From JANNYA01 sp043754435 (GTDB lineage Bacteria > Pseudomonadota > Gammaproteobacteria > Xanthomonadales > SZUA-5): a stretch of 6,273 nt of DNA. Location of the stretch: NCBI GenBank assembly GCA_043754435.1, contig JAYUUS010000026.1, forward strand, positions 1 through 6,273, read 5' to 3'. The notes beneath the pieces were generated by a model. The model did no database searches and had not been told where the DNA came from. It was given only the letters and a program-made list of their open reading frames with translations. How positions within the stretch are numbered: position 1 is the first letter of the stretch; each line of letters opens with the position of its first letter. Shown piece after piece: positions 1 through 6,273 of this stretch. The position numbers and the translations under genes are program-made.

Positions 1-19
1 TTTTTTGTTGGAAATAGGC

Positions 20-1933
20 TTACTTGTCTTTTACTTCCGTGAACTCAGCGTCCATCACATCGTCTTTTGGTGCTTCTGGAGCCGCACCGCCTTCTGCGCC
101 AGCGCCACCTTCAGCCTTGGCGCGGGTTTGCGCAAGCAGGCTTTGTGCAACTTCCATCAGTGCTTGCGACTTCGCTTCAATTTGCACCTTGTTATCAGAC
201 TTGACCGCCGCTTCCGCTTCCGCCAACGCTTGCTCTATTTTCGCGATTTGCGCGCCGTCTGTGCTAGAACCACCGTCTTTCAAAGCTTGTTTGGTGCTGT
301 GGATTAGGCCTTCCGCTTGGTTGCGCGCTTGCACCAGTTCGTGGAATTTCTTGTCTTCCTCTTTATTGGCTTCCGCGTCACGCACCATTTGTTGAATTTC
401 GGCTTCCGACAAACCGGAATTCGCCTTGATCTCTATCTTTTGCTCTTTACCGGTTTTCTTATCTTTTGCTTGCACGTGCATAATACCGTTGGCGTCGATA
501 TCAAAGGTCACTTCGACTTGCGGCATACCGCGTGGCGCGGCTTCAATACCGGCTAAATCAAACTTCGCTAAGGACTTATTGAACTTCGCCTGTTCGCGCT
601 CGCCCTGCAACACGTGCACAGTTACCGCACTTTGGTTGTCTTCGGCGGTTGAAAACACTTGGCTTTGCTTGGTCGGAATCGTGGTGTTCTTTTCGATCAA
701 CTTAGTGAATACGCCACCCATCGTTTCGATGCCTAACGATAATGGCGTCACGTCCAGCAACAACACATCTTTGACGGTACCGCTCAACACACCCGCTTGA
801 ATTGCAGCACCCACCGCAACGGCTTCATCAGGGTTGACGTCTTTACGCGGCTCTTTACCGAAGAACTCTTTCACCGCTTCTTGCACTTTCGGCATACGCG
901 TCATGCCGCCGACCAAAATCACTTCGGTGACTTCATTGGCGCGTAAATTCGCATCCTTCAATGCGATGCGGCATGGCTCAATCGTTTTGGCTACCAAATC
1001 GGCCACTAAGCCTTCCAGCTTGGCGCGGGTCAGCTTGATATTCATGTGCTTCGGGCCGTTTGCATCCATCGTGATGTAGGGCAAATTCACGTCGGTTTGC
1101 ATGGCGCTGGAAAGCTCGCACTTGGCACGCTCAGCGGAATCCTTTAAGCGTTGCAGTGCCAAGGGATCTTTACGCAAATCCAAGCCTTCTTGCTTTTGGA
1201 ATTCTTCCACCAAGAAATCAATAATACGCTTGTCAAAATCTTCGCCGCCTAAGAAAGTATCGCCATTGGTGGCCAACACTTCAAACTGCATTTCGCCATC
1301 GACCTGCGCAATTTCGATAATCGAAACGTCGAAGGTGCCGCCGCCTAAATCATACACTGCAATTTTACGATCCCCACCAGCGCGCTTGTCCATGCCGTAA
1401 GCAAGGGCCGCTGCAGTCGGTTCGTTGATAATGCGCTTGACGTCCAAACCGGCGATGCGACCCGCGTCTTTGGTAGCTTGGCGCTGGCTGTCATTAAAAT
1501 ATGCGGGCACAGTAATCACCGCTTCGGTTACCGCTTCGCCGAGATAGTCTTCAGCGGTTTTCTTCATTTTCATCAAGACGCGCGCGGAAATCTCGGGCGG
1601 CGACATCTTTTTGCCGTTCACCTCAATCCAAGCGTCGCCGTTGTCAGCAGCCACAATGTTGTAAGAAACCAAATCCAAATCTTTCTTGACTACGTCTTCA
1701 GAAAACTTACGGCCGATCAAGCGCTTAACCGCAAACAGCGTATTTTTCGGATTCGTAACCGCTTGACGTTTGGCCGGCGCGCCAACCAACACTTCGTCGT
1801 CTTTAGTAAATGCAACGATTGACGGCGTGGTGCGATCGCCCTCGGCGTTTTCAATCACTTTCATTTGGCCGCCTTCCATCACTGCCACGCAGGAGTTGGT
1901 GGTGCCCAAGTCGATACCAATAATTCTACCCAT
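20..1933 (-). CDS. dnaK: Molecular chaperone DnaK (Hsp70), complete
   Basis: Cytosolic ATP-dependent Hsp70 chaperone that binds exposed hydrophobic segments of unfolded proteins, working with DnaJ and GrpE. The 637-residue product matches the usual bacterial length (about 635-640). The nucleotide-binding domain opens with GIDLGTTNS (residues 6-14). It also holds the catalytic lysine K70 (FAVKRLIGRKF), phosphate-2 motif DLGGGTFD (195-202, with T200 equivalent to the E. coli autophosphorylated T199) and the VGGMTRMP adenosine motif (341-348). The interdomain linker VLLLDVTPLS is at 390-399. The substrate-binding domain includes M405, A430 and V437, equivalent to E. coli M404, A429 and V436. A helical lid follows, then a Gly/Ala-rich disordered tail ending DAEFTEVKDK. 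The start is supported by AAAGGA (1941-1946) seven bases upstream. It lies 104 bases downstream of grpE on the same strand and ends in TAA. No key residue is missing. Confidence 0.99.
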   Translation of the reverse strand: MGRIIGIDLGTTNSCVAVMEGGQMKVIENAEGDRTTPSIVAFTKDDEVLVGAPAKRQAVTNPKNTLFAVKRLIGRKFSEDVVKKDLDLVSYNIVAADNGDAWIEVNGKKMSPPEISARVLMKMKKTAEDYLGEAVTEAVITVPAYFNDSQRQATKDAGRIAGLDVKRIINEPTAAALAYGMDKRAGGDRKIAVYDLGGGTFDVSIIEIAQVDGEMQFEVLATNGDTFLGGEDFDKRIIDFLVEEFQKQEGLDLRKDPLALQRLKDSAERAKCELSSAMQTDVNLPYITMDANGPKHMNIKLTRAKLEGLVADLVAKTIEPCRIALKDANLRANEVTEVILVGGMTRMPKVQEAVKEFFGKEPRKDVNPDEAVAVGAAIQAGVLSGTVKDVLLLDVTPLSLGIETMGGVFTKLIEKNTTIPTKQSQVFSTAEDNQSAVTVHVLQGEREQAKFNKSLAKFDLAGIEAAPRGMPQVEVTFDIDANGIMHVQAKDKKTGKEQKIEIKANSGLSEAEIQQMVRDAEANKEEDKKFHELVQARNQAEGLIHSTKQALKDGGSSTDGAQIAKIEQALAEAEAAVKSDNKVQIEAKSQALMEVAQSLLAQTRAKAEGGAGAEGGAAPEAPKDDVMDAEFTEVKDK

Positions 1934-2002
1934 GATGGATTCCTTTCTAATGTGTGTTGTGCGCAGGAAAGCGCGATGCCATTTAATTTACGGACAAAAG
2001 TG

Positions 2003-2030
2003 ATTTAGGGATGAAAAGCTAAATTTCTAG
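2003..2030 (-). promoter_or_regulatory. Possible internal sigma-32-like promoter for dnaK
   Basis: Minus strand, in the grpE-dnaK gap. CTAGAAA (2030-2024) matches 6 of 7 bases of CTTGAAA. After exactly 13 bases comes CCCTAAAT (2010-2003), matching 5 of the 7 fixed positions of CCCCATNT. The spacing equals that of the E. coli dnaK P1 promoter. It would give a leader of about 60 bases before the dnaK start. It begins only 8 bases after the grpE stop codon. The region is AT-rich, so a chance match is possible. Confidence 0.4.
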
Positions 2031-2037
2031 GTTTATT

Positions 2038-2598
2038 TCAGGCTTGCGAAACCACAACCAACGCAGGCCGCAGCAACCGTTCATTCAACAGATAGCCGCG
2101 TTGAAAAACCGCAACCACCGTATTGGGTGCCACACCCTCGCCGCCCGGCTGCACGCTCATGGCCTGATGCAATTCTGGGTTGAAAACTTCGCCAACCGGG
2201 TTGATTTCTTTCACGCCGTTGTTTTCAAGCGCTTTGGACAACATGCGCAACGTCGCTTCTTTACCTTCAATTAAATTTTCCACCGTGGCTTTGTCGCCCT
2301 TTGCCACTTCCAGCCCGCGCATGAGTGTGTCGGCTACCGGCAACAATTCTTGCAACAGCTTTTCCGCAGCGAATTTACGCGCGTTTTCGCCGTCTTTCAT
2401 AATTCGGCGACGTTGATTCTCTGATTCTGCGCGAAAACGCAGAAACTCATCTTCTAGCGTTGCGATGCGCGCTTGCGCCTCGGCCAACTGGGTTAATCCG
2501 TGATTTTCCCCAATCCCTACATTTTTATTGAGCCCACCCTCATTTTCGACGGTGTTTTCAGTCGCTGAAGGGTTAGCGTTCTGCGAATTTTGGGTCAT
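2038..2598 (-). CDS. grpE: Nucleotide exchange factor GrpE
   Basis: Cytosolic homodimeric co-chaperone that releases ADP from DnaK; known in E. coli to act as a thermosensor. Counting from this start (186 residues), there is a polar disordered N-terminus rich in Asn, Glu and Thr. A long charged helix follows, about residues 36-110, with the typical LRFRAESENQRRR segment. The C-terminal beta domain carries the GrpE signature FNPELHQAM, then RGYLLNERLLRPALVVV. I chose the ATG at 2596-2598 because AGAGG lies five bases before it. The longer in-frame ATG at 2620-2622 adds MTDTTEAS but has no Shine-Dalgarno sequence, and it sits about where a sigma-32-like promoter (2631-2656) would start transcription. 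The longer form (194 residues) cannot be excluded. It is first of the grpE-dnaK pair and probably belongs to a grpE-dnaK-dnaJ operon, with dnaJ outside the window. Confidence 0.95.
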   Translation of the reverse strand: MTQNSQNANPSATENTVENEGGLNKNVGIGENHGLTQLAEAQARIATLEDEFLRFRAESENQRRRIMKDGENARKFAAEKLLQELLPVADTLMRGLEVAKGDKATVENLIEGKEATLRMLSKALENNGVKEINPVGEVFNPELHQAMSVQPGGEGVAPNTVVAVFQRGYLLNERLLRPALVVVSQA

Positions 2599-2603
2599 TG
2601 AAG

Positions 2604-2608
2604 CCTCT
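2604..2608 (-). promoter_or_regulatory. Ribosome binding site deciding the grpE start
   Basis: On the minus strand AGAGG is followed by five bases (CTTCA) and the ATG at 2598. The alternative ATG at 2622 is preceded by TTACCCAGTCAG, which has no purine-rich Shine-Dalgarno core. This favours the shorter GrpE. Confidence 0.6.
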
Positions 2609-2630
2609 GTGGTGTCAGTCATCTGACTGG

Positions 2631-2656
2631 GTAAGGGCTAAAGCGGCAATTTCAAG
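2631..2656 (-). promoter_or_regulatory. Sigma-32-like heat-shock promoter of grpE
   Basis: Minus strand. The -35 element CTTGAAA (2656-2650) matches the sigma-32 consensus exactly. After 11 bases comes a weak -10 element, GCCCTTAC (2638-2631), against CCCCATNT. The predicted transcription start is near 2623, leaving a leader of about 25 bases to the ATG at 2598. The -35 match and location are good; the -10 is poor and the spacer is one or two bases short, so the exact -10 is uncertain. Confidence 0.5.
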
Positions 2657-2706
2657 GTAGCGAAATACAATTGTGTGTTTAACCTTACTGCCCAGCAGAC
2701 TTTTAC

Positions 2707-2734
2707 CTTCATCTAATCTAAACGGCCCCCATAT
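2707..2734 (+). promoter_or_regulatory. Sigma-32-like promoter facing the small membrane protein gene
   Basis: Plus strand. The -10 element CCCCATAT (2727-2734) is a full match to CCCCATNT and is followed by A, as in CCCCATTTA. The -35 candidate CTTCATC (2707-2713) matches 4 of 7 bases of CTTGAAA, with the expected 13-base spacer. Transcription would start near 2741, about 34 bases before the ATG at 2775. It is divergent from the grpE promoter. No good sigma-70 alternative was seen: TATATA is present but lacks a suitable -35. Confidence 0.5.
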
Positions 2735-2774
2735 ATAGTGTCTAAGCAATCACGCATCGGCAAAGGGAACGGTA

Positions 2775-3080
2775 ATGGCGCTGTATCTGGAAAGCAGGAA
2801 CAAAGGCTTCGGCATTAAACGCGCCGCAATCGCCGCTTTGGTCACTATCGTCGCGGCTGGCATGCTTGTAATTGGGCTGTTTGTGCTCACTACAGCGCTG
2901 GCAATTGGCGCTGTCGTTTTTTTGGGCGGCGCAATTTGGTGGAAGTTTAGCGGTAAAAAACGTTTTCAAGCGGCCGCTCGCCAAGCTTTTGGCAGCACGA
3001 ACACTGATTTTATGCGCGAGCGTAATGCGAACGCGCACGGGGGACGGGTCATCGAAGGCGAAGTGGTACGGCGCGACTGA
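2775..3080 (+). CDS. Small membrane protein of unknown function
   Basis: I do not recognise this 101-residue protein. A basic N-terminus (residues 1-16, with R8, K10 and K15) precedes an uninterrupted hydrophobic stretch at about 18-57 rich in Ala, Val, Leu, Ile and Gly. That is long enough for two tightly packed transmembrane helices or one very long helix. The stretch ends in IWWKF, an aromatic interface belt, followed by a basic segment (SGKKRFQAAARQ). The tail is soluble and polar and ends VIEGEVVRRD. A hairpin in the inner membrane with both ends in the cytoplasm is the likely topology (inferred from the positive charges). The start is supported by AAAGGGA (2762-2768) six bases upstream. 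It is transcribed divergently from grpE behind a sigma-32-like promoter, which suggests heat-shock induction. The gene stands alone; the next gene converges on it. Confidence 0.8.
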   Translation: MALYLESRNKGFGIKRAAIAALVTIVAAGMLVIGLFVLTTALAIGAVVFLGGAIWWKFSGKKRFQAAARQAFGSTNTDFMRERNANAHGGRVIEGEVVRRD

Positions 3081-3081
3081 G

Positions 3082-3097
3082 CGGCTTGCCTAAGCCG
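3082..3097. terminator. Short hairpin just after the membrane protein stop codon
   Basis: CGGCTT (3082-3087) and AAGCCG (3092-3097) form a perfect 6-bp stem with a GCCT loop, starting two bases after the TGA at 3078-3080. It has no T-tract on either strand, so intrinsic termination is doubtful. It may protect the 3' end or act with Rho, and it lies between convergent genes. Confidence 0.3.
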
Positions 3098-3129
3098 GAC
3101 GAGCTGTAGCTTCGATTGAGTTCTTCCGG

Positions 3130-3149
3130 ATCCCAGCATGCACCGGGAT
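3130..3149. repeat. REP-like palindrome in a convergent intergenic spacer
   Basis: ATCCC (3130-3134) and GGGAT (3145-3149) flank a loop containing the self-complementary GCATGC (3136-3141), and GACG follows on the right. Read on the minus strand it begins CGTCATCCC and ends GGGATCC. This resembles the widespread proteobacterial REP-like pattern GTCATTCCCG ... CGGGAATCC. A single copy in the window means repeat status is inferred, not shown. Confidence 0.4.
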
Positions 3150-3171
3150 GACGACATAAACTAAAATCTGC

Positions 3172-3930
3172 CTAGCGCAGATGGCCCGCTAGCAAAGCCG
3201 ACCAACTTCTATTAATCAGCGCATATTCGTCTGGGCACTGCTCAGCACGCACTTCAGGCAGCTCCCATTCTTCCAGTAAGTTAGCGTTTTCATCTGGATT
3301 GCTGCCATATACCCAGCAAACCATGTTGAAATAGCGCTGCTGATTGAGCGAATGCTCATCCGCTAAGGTCTCTTGATCGGCCTCTTCCTCGGCGGTGTAG
3401 TAGGTTTCTGCCCCCGATAGCACCGCATCCCCCATATCCGCCTCAATCAGCACCCATGCGGATAATTGATCGACCGCATCTTCCTCACGCCCGGTGATGG
3501 GAATTTCCAATACGCTGACTAAGGCATGACCGACTTCATGCAGCACAGTCGCCGTGAACGCCTCAGCGACGGCCTTAGCGCGGTCATCCTCATCCGGGTA
3601 GCTTTCCGTAAGGGTTTCATCCATATCGTTAAGCAATTCGATACACATCGTGATTTCCATATCCTCAGCAGAAAAATAGGCGTTTGATTCTCCGCATTCG
3701 GAAAAGCGCAGCCCAATATCTTCAGGGATAACAAAAATTGCATTAATGGCATCAGCCAAGTCTTGCAGCATGGCGTCGCCCTGCATGTCTTGGAGCTCTT
3801 GGCTTAACTCTTCACTCTCAATCGTTGCATCTAACACGACAAATTTGCCTTGTGCCTCGGCATACGATGTGCCCAACATTGCTACGAAAAAAAACAAAAC
3901 CAACCGCTGCAGACCTCGAAAACCGCTCAT
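3172..3930 (-). CDS. Exported putative zinc metallopeptidase, DUF4344 type
   Basis: A 252-residue protein with a signal peptide (residues 1-26: basic start, hydrophobic VLFFFVAML, likely cut near AEA-QG), so probably periplasmic or secreted. The zinc-peptidase motif HEVGH is at 131-135, with H131 and H135 as ligands and E132 as catalytic base. The conserved block TGREEDAVDQLSAW (146-159) follows and may supply the third ligand. The blocks ADEHSLNQQRYFNMVCWVYGS (190-210) and C232-PDEY complete the pattern I associate with DUF4344. Four cysteines (79, 96, 205, 232) remain after signal removal and could form two disulfides. The mature chain is very acidic, about 52 Asp/Glu to 9 Lys/Arg by hand count. 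AGAGG (3936-3940), five bases upstream, supports the start. It lies 94 bases downstream of hrpB on the same strand. Proteolytic activity and substrate are unproven for this family as far as I know. Confidence 0.85.
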   Translation of the reverse strand: MSGFRGLQRLVLFFFVAMLGTSYAEAQGKFVVLDATIESEELSQELQDMQGDAMLQDLADAINAIFVIPEDIGLRFSECGESNAYFSAEDMEITMCIELLNDMDETLTESYPDEDDRAKAVAEAFTATVLHEVGHALVSVLEIPITGREEDAVDQLSAWVLIEADMGDAVLSGAETYYTAEEEADQETLADEHSLNQQRYFNMVCWVYGSNPDENANLLEEWELPEVRAEQCPDEYALINRSWSALLAGHLR

Positions 3931-3968
3931 AGTTGCCTCTGGTGCATTAAACCTTGGAAACTAAGTAT

Positions 3969-4018
3969 GCCGCGTCTAAGCAGAGGACAAAACGCAATTT
4001 TTTGTGCCTAGATGCGGC
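3969..4018. repeat. Long imperfect inverted repeat between hrpB and the metallopeptidase gene
   Basis: The outer arms GCCGCGTCTAAGC (3969-3981) and GCCTAGATGCGGC (4006-4018) pair at 11 of 13 positions, with one G-T wobble and one A-C mismatch. An inner stem, ACAAAA (3987-3992) with TTTTGT (4000-4005), stacks directly on it; the left side is interrupted by a 5-base bulge (AGAGG) and the loop is CGCAATT. The structure starts six bases after the hrpB stop codon. No T-tract follows on the minus strand (ATACTTAG), so it is not a textbook terminator. It could act as a 3'-end stabiliser, a processing site, a partial terminator or a small repeat element. Confidence 0.55.
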
Positions 4019-4024
4019 GTGGTT

Positions 4025-6273
4025 TTAGGTGCCTCTAGGCTTGGCCCGGTGCGTCGCCATCGCATTCCAAGGATCATCCGGCCACGGGTGGCGCGGATAG
4101 CGGCCTTTCATTTCTTTTTTCACTTCACTGTAGGTGTGGTTCCAAAAATTTTTTAAATCTTTGGTGACCTGCACCGGTTTGCCGCCGGGGCTGAGCAAAT
4201 GCAGCGTGATCGGCATCCGGCCTTGTGCTATGCGCGGGGTTTCGGCCAGCCCAAAAAGCTCCTGGAGCTTTACGCTTAACACCGGGCCGGCCGGGTCGTC
4301 ATAGCTAATCGGGCGCGTCATGCCGCTGGGTACGGTCAGTGATTTGGGCGCTTGCGCATCCAGCATTTGCTGTTCATTAAAGTTCAAATGCGCACTCAAG
4401 GCTTGCCCCAAAATGTCCGCATTGATATGACTCAATCGCGATTTACCCTGCAAAAACGGGCCTAGCCAGTCTTCTAGCGTGGCAAGCAGTAGCGCATCAG
4501 ACAAATCCGGGAACACCACCTCGGGCGGCAGCCAAGCGCGCAAACTCTGTGCGCGCTTGAGCAACTGCTGCTGATTTTCCGTCCACGGCAAACAGCTTAG
4601 GCCCAGCTCCGCGATGCCCGCACACAAAGCCGCCGAGGCGTTTTTGGGCGGCACAGATTTATCACTCAACACCAGCTGATCAAAGCGCTCTAGCTCGCGG
4701 GCTTTAACTGCGCCGTCTTTAAGGTCGAACTTTTGCTCAATCGTGTTAGTGATGCGATCCGCGTAATGTAATTCTAGTAACGCCTCATCAAACGACGCCG
4801 CCCGGCGAATGCGCGCGTCGCGGCCGGTGCCGTCTAATTCACTGACCACCAGCCAGCGCTCGCCCCTCAGCGGCGAATCCGCGTTAATTTCACCGCCACG
4901 GCCGTTGCTCAGGCCAAAACGCAGCGGCGCGTCTGAGCGAACTTTTGCGACGCGATCAGGATAGGCGTGCAGCAACACATCGCCCAACGCATGCGCACTA
5001 ATCGAACCCGACATTTCGGTGGCGCGCACGCGCTTGGCCCACTGGCGGCTGGCGTGGTCGATCGCCGCTAATGCCCGGGCATCCGCGCCATGCGCACGCC
5101 GGGCGCGATACGCCGACAGCGCGTTCCAGCGCGATTGCCAATCTTCCCGGAAACGCTCAGCGCCCTTAAAAACATCGCGCGCCTCCAGCAGTGCGATCAA
5201 ATCGCAGGCCAGCGATAACTCCACGCCTTGAGTACGCACCAACATATTCGCCAGCCTCGGGTGCGTACCCAACTGCATGCAGCGCCGGCCCGTGGCGCTC
5301 AAATTAGCGCTTGCATCCAGCGCGCCAAGACTGCTTAGCAATTGCCGCGCCTGTGCCAAAACGGCTGCCGGGGGCGCATCCAGAAATTTCAGCTCTGCCG
5401 TCCCCCACGCGGCAAGCTCTAAGGCAAGCGGCGCCAGATCAGCCTTTAAAATCTCGGGTCGGGTGTTCGGTTCTAAACGCCTAGATTCACTCCAGAGCCT
5501 AAAAGTAATACCGGGTGCCACACGCCCTGCCCGTCCGGCGCGCTGAGTCGCGGAGGCTTGGCTAATCCACACTTCAGTCAAGGTCGAAAAGCCGCTGTTA
5601 ACATCAAATTTTGGCTCGCGCGCCAGCCCTGAATCCACCACCGCGCGCACCCCGGGCAGCGTCAAGGAAGACTCCGCCACATTGGTCGCCAACACCACTT
5701 TGCGCAGGCCAGCCGCAGCAGGGCGAATCGCCGCCGCCTGTGCATCGACGCTCAACTCACCGTGCAATGGGTGCAGCTCGATCGTGCTGTCCAAATCGTT
5801 CAGCGCGTTAGCAGCACGCTCAATTTCACGCCGCCCCGGCAAAAACACCAGTACATCGCCCTCGGTGGCTGCTAGTGCTGTGCGCACACCGCGCGCCACC
5901 GTCAGCTCCAGATTTTCCTCACGCGGCGGCGGCAAATAGCGCACCTCAACCGGATACGACTTGCCCGCACTCGTGACCCGTTCAGCGTCCAAAAATTCAC
6001 TCAAGCGCGCGCCGTCCAAGGTCGCCGACATCACCAGAATACGCAGCTCCGGGCGCAGCACCGCTTGGGCGTCTAGGCACAGCGCCAGCGCCAAATCTGA
6101 ATGCAGGTGGCGTTCGTGGAACTCATCGAAAATGACGCAGCCCACGTCCTCCAGGCTTGGATCCGCCTGCAGCAAACGCGTCAAAATACCTTCGGTAATC
6201 ACCTCAATACGGGTTTTACTGGACACCTGATTCTCAAAGCGAATTCGATAGCCCACTGTGGCCGCAACCGGCT
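4025..6273 (-). CDS. hrpB: ATP-dependent helicase HrpB (DExH box), N-terminus outside window
   Basis: Putative cytosolic DExH-box RNA helicase of the HrpA/HrpB branch of superfamily 2; its cellular role is poorly defined. About 748 residues are visible. The open frame runs through the right edge as PVAATVGYRIRFE, which is internal in HrpB, so roughly 90-100 residues including the Walker A motif are missing. The GTG at 6254-6256 is therefore an internal valine, not the start. Counting from that GTG: motif II DEFH (44-47), SAT motif III (77-79), VLVFLPGRREIE (135-146), motif V ATNVAESSL (190-198) and motif VI QRAGRAGR (238-245). A helicase-associated region follows, then the HrpB-specific C-terminal domain (about 610-743) with HPWPDDPW near the end. 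No frameshift or missing motif is seen. The TAA stop is followed at once by a long hairpin, with the metallopeptidase gene downstream. Confidence 0.97.
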   Translation of the reverse strand, partial: PVAATVGYRIRFENQVSSKTRIEVITEGILTRLLQADPSLEDVGCVIFDEFHERHLHSDLALALCLDAQAVLRPELRILVMSATLDGARLSEFLDAERVTSAGKSYPVEVRYLPPPREENLELTVARGVRTALAATEGDVLVFLPGRREIERAANALNDLDSTIELHPLHGELSVDAQAAAIRPAAAGLRKVVLATNVAESSLTLPGVRAVVDSGLAREPKFDVNSGFSTLTEVWISQASATQRAGRAGRVAPGITFRLWSESRRLEPNTRPEILKADLAPLALELAAWGTAELKFLDAPPAAVLAQARQLLSSLGALDASANLSATGRRCMQLGTHPRLANMLVRTQGVELSLACDLIALLEARDVFKGAERFREDWQSRWNALSAYRARRAHGADARALAAIDHASRQWAKRVRATEMSGSISAHALGDVLLHAYPDRVAKVRSDAPLRFGLSNGRGGEINADSPLRGERWLVVSELDGTGRDARIRRAASFDEALLELHYADRITNTIEQKFDLKDGAVKARELERFDQLVLSDKSVPPKNASAALCAGIAELGLSCLPWTENQQQLLKRAQSLRAWLPPEVVFPDLSDALLLATLEDWLGPFLQGKSRLSHINADILGQALSAHLNFNEQQMLDAQAPKSLTVPSGMTRPISYDDPAGPVLSVKLQELFGLAETPRIAQGRMPITLHLLSPGGKPVQVTKDLKNFWNHTYSEVKKEMKGRYPRHPWPDDPWNAMATHRAKPRGT

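Noticed and set aside
5..2003. Several plus-strand open frames of 77-124 codons opposite dnaK
   Set aside because: They are antisense shadows of a complete, well-conserved dnaK, with low-complexity Ser/Ala/Arg-rich translations and no supporting start signals.
2623..2700. Inverted near-repeat CTTAC-CCAG-CAGA (plus 2684-2699, minus 2635-2622) as a shared operator
   Set aside because: The two copies differ by insertions and spacing and are too imperfect to separate from chance.
1934..2774. CIRCE operator (TTAGCACTC-N9-GAGTGCTAA) upstream of grpE or dnaK
   Set aside because: Neither arm is present in the intergenic regions; the signals that are present are of sigma-32 type.
2742..3038. Minus-strand 98-codon open frame opposite the small membrane protein
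   Set aside because: It lacks a convincing ribosome site and a protein-like composition. The plus-strand frame has a ribosome site, a promoter-like motif and a clear membrane segment.
3969..4018. Integron attC recombination site
   Set aside because: The hairpin lacks the required AAC / GTT core triplets at the arm ends, and no integrase or cassette structure is visible.
5019..6230. Plus-strand open frames opposite hrpB
   Set aside because: They are Arg/Ala/Ser-rich antisense frames of a GC-rich conserved gene.
6254..6256. GTG as the start codon of hrpB
   Set aside because: The frame stays open to the window edge and the upstream residues PVAAT continue the expected HrpB sequence, so this is an internal valine.

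Overview
The window looks like chromosomal DNA from a proteobacterium, most likely a gammaproteobacterium. The basis is moderate G+C, DnaK and GrpE sequences of proteobacterial type, an HrpB helicase, and heat-shock promoter-like sites of sigma-32 type (CTTGAAA / CCCCATNT). I saw no CIRCE/HrcA operator. I cannot name the genus. Most of the window is ordinary housekeeping sequence.

Layout. Positions 20-2598, minus strand: the chaperone pair grpE then dnaK. dnaJ would be expected next, beyond the left edge. Positions 2599-2774: a divergent regulatory region with a sigma-32-like site facing each way. Positions 2775-3080, plus strand: a small unrecognised membrane protein behind one of these sites. 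Positions 3081-3171: a convergent spacer with a short hairpin and a REP-like palindrome. Positions 3172-3930, minus strand: an exported, very acidic putative zinc metallopeptidase of the DUF4344 type. Positions 3931-4024: a spacer dominated by a long imperfect hairpin. Positions 4025-6273, minus strand: hrpB, an ATP-dependent DExH helicase whose N-terminus lies beyond the right edge.

How the genes relate. GrpE is the nucleotide exchange factor for DnaK, and the two are transcribed in that order. A second heat-shock-like promoter in the 104-base gap may give dnaK extra transcription. The divergent membrane protein may be co-induced with the chaperones by heat or misfolding stress; this is inferred from promoter motifs only. 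HrpB and the metallopeptidase have no evident functional link to the chaperones, although the metallopeptidase lies directly downstream of hrpB on the same strand.

The most interesting observations are the candidate heat-shock membrane protein, the GrpE start site, and the hrpB/metallopeptidase hairpin. I found no mobile element, CRISPR array, tRNA or rRNA.
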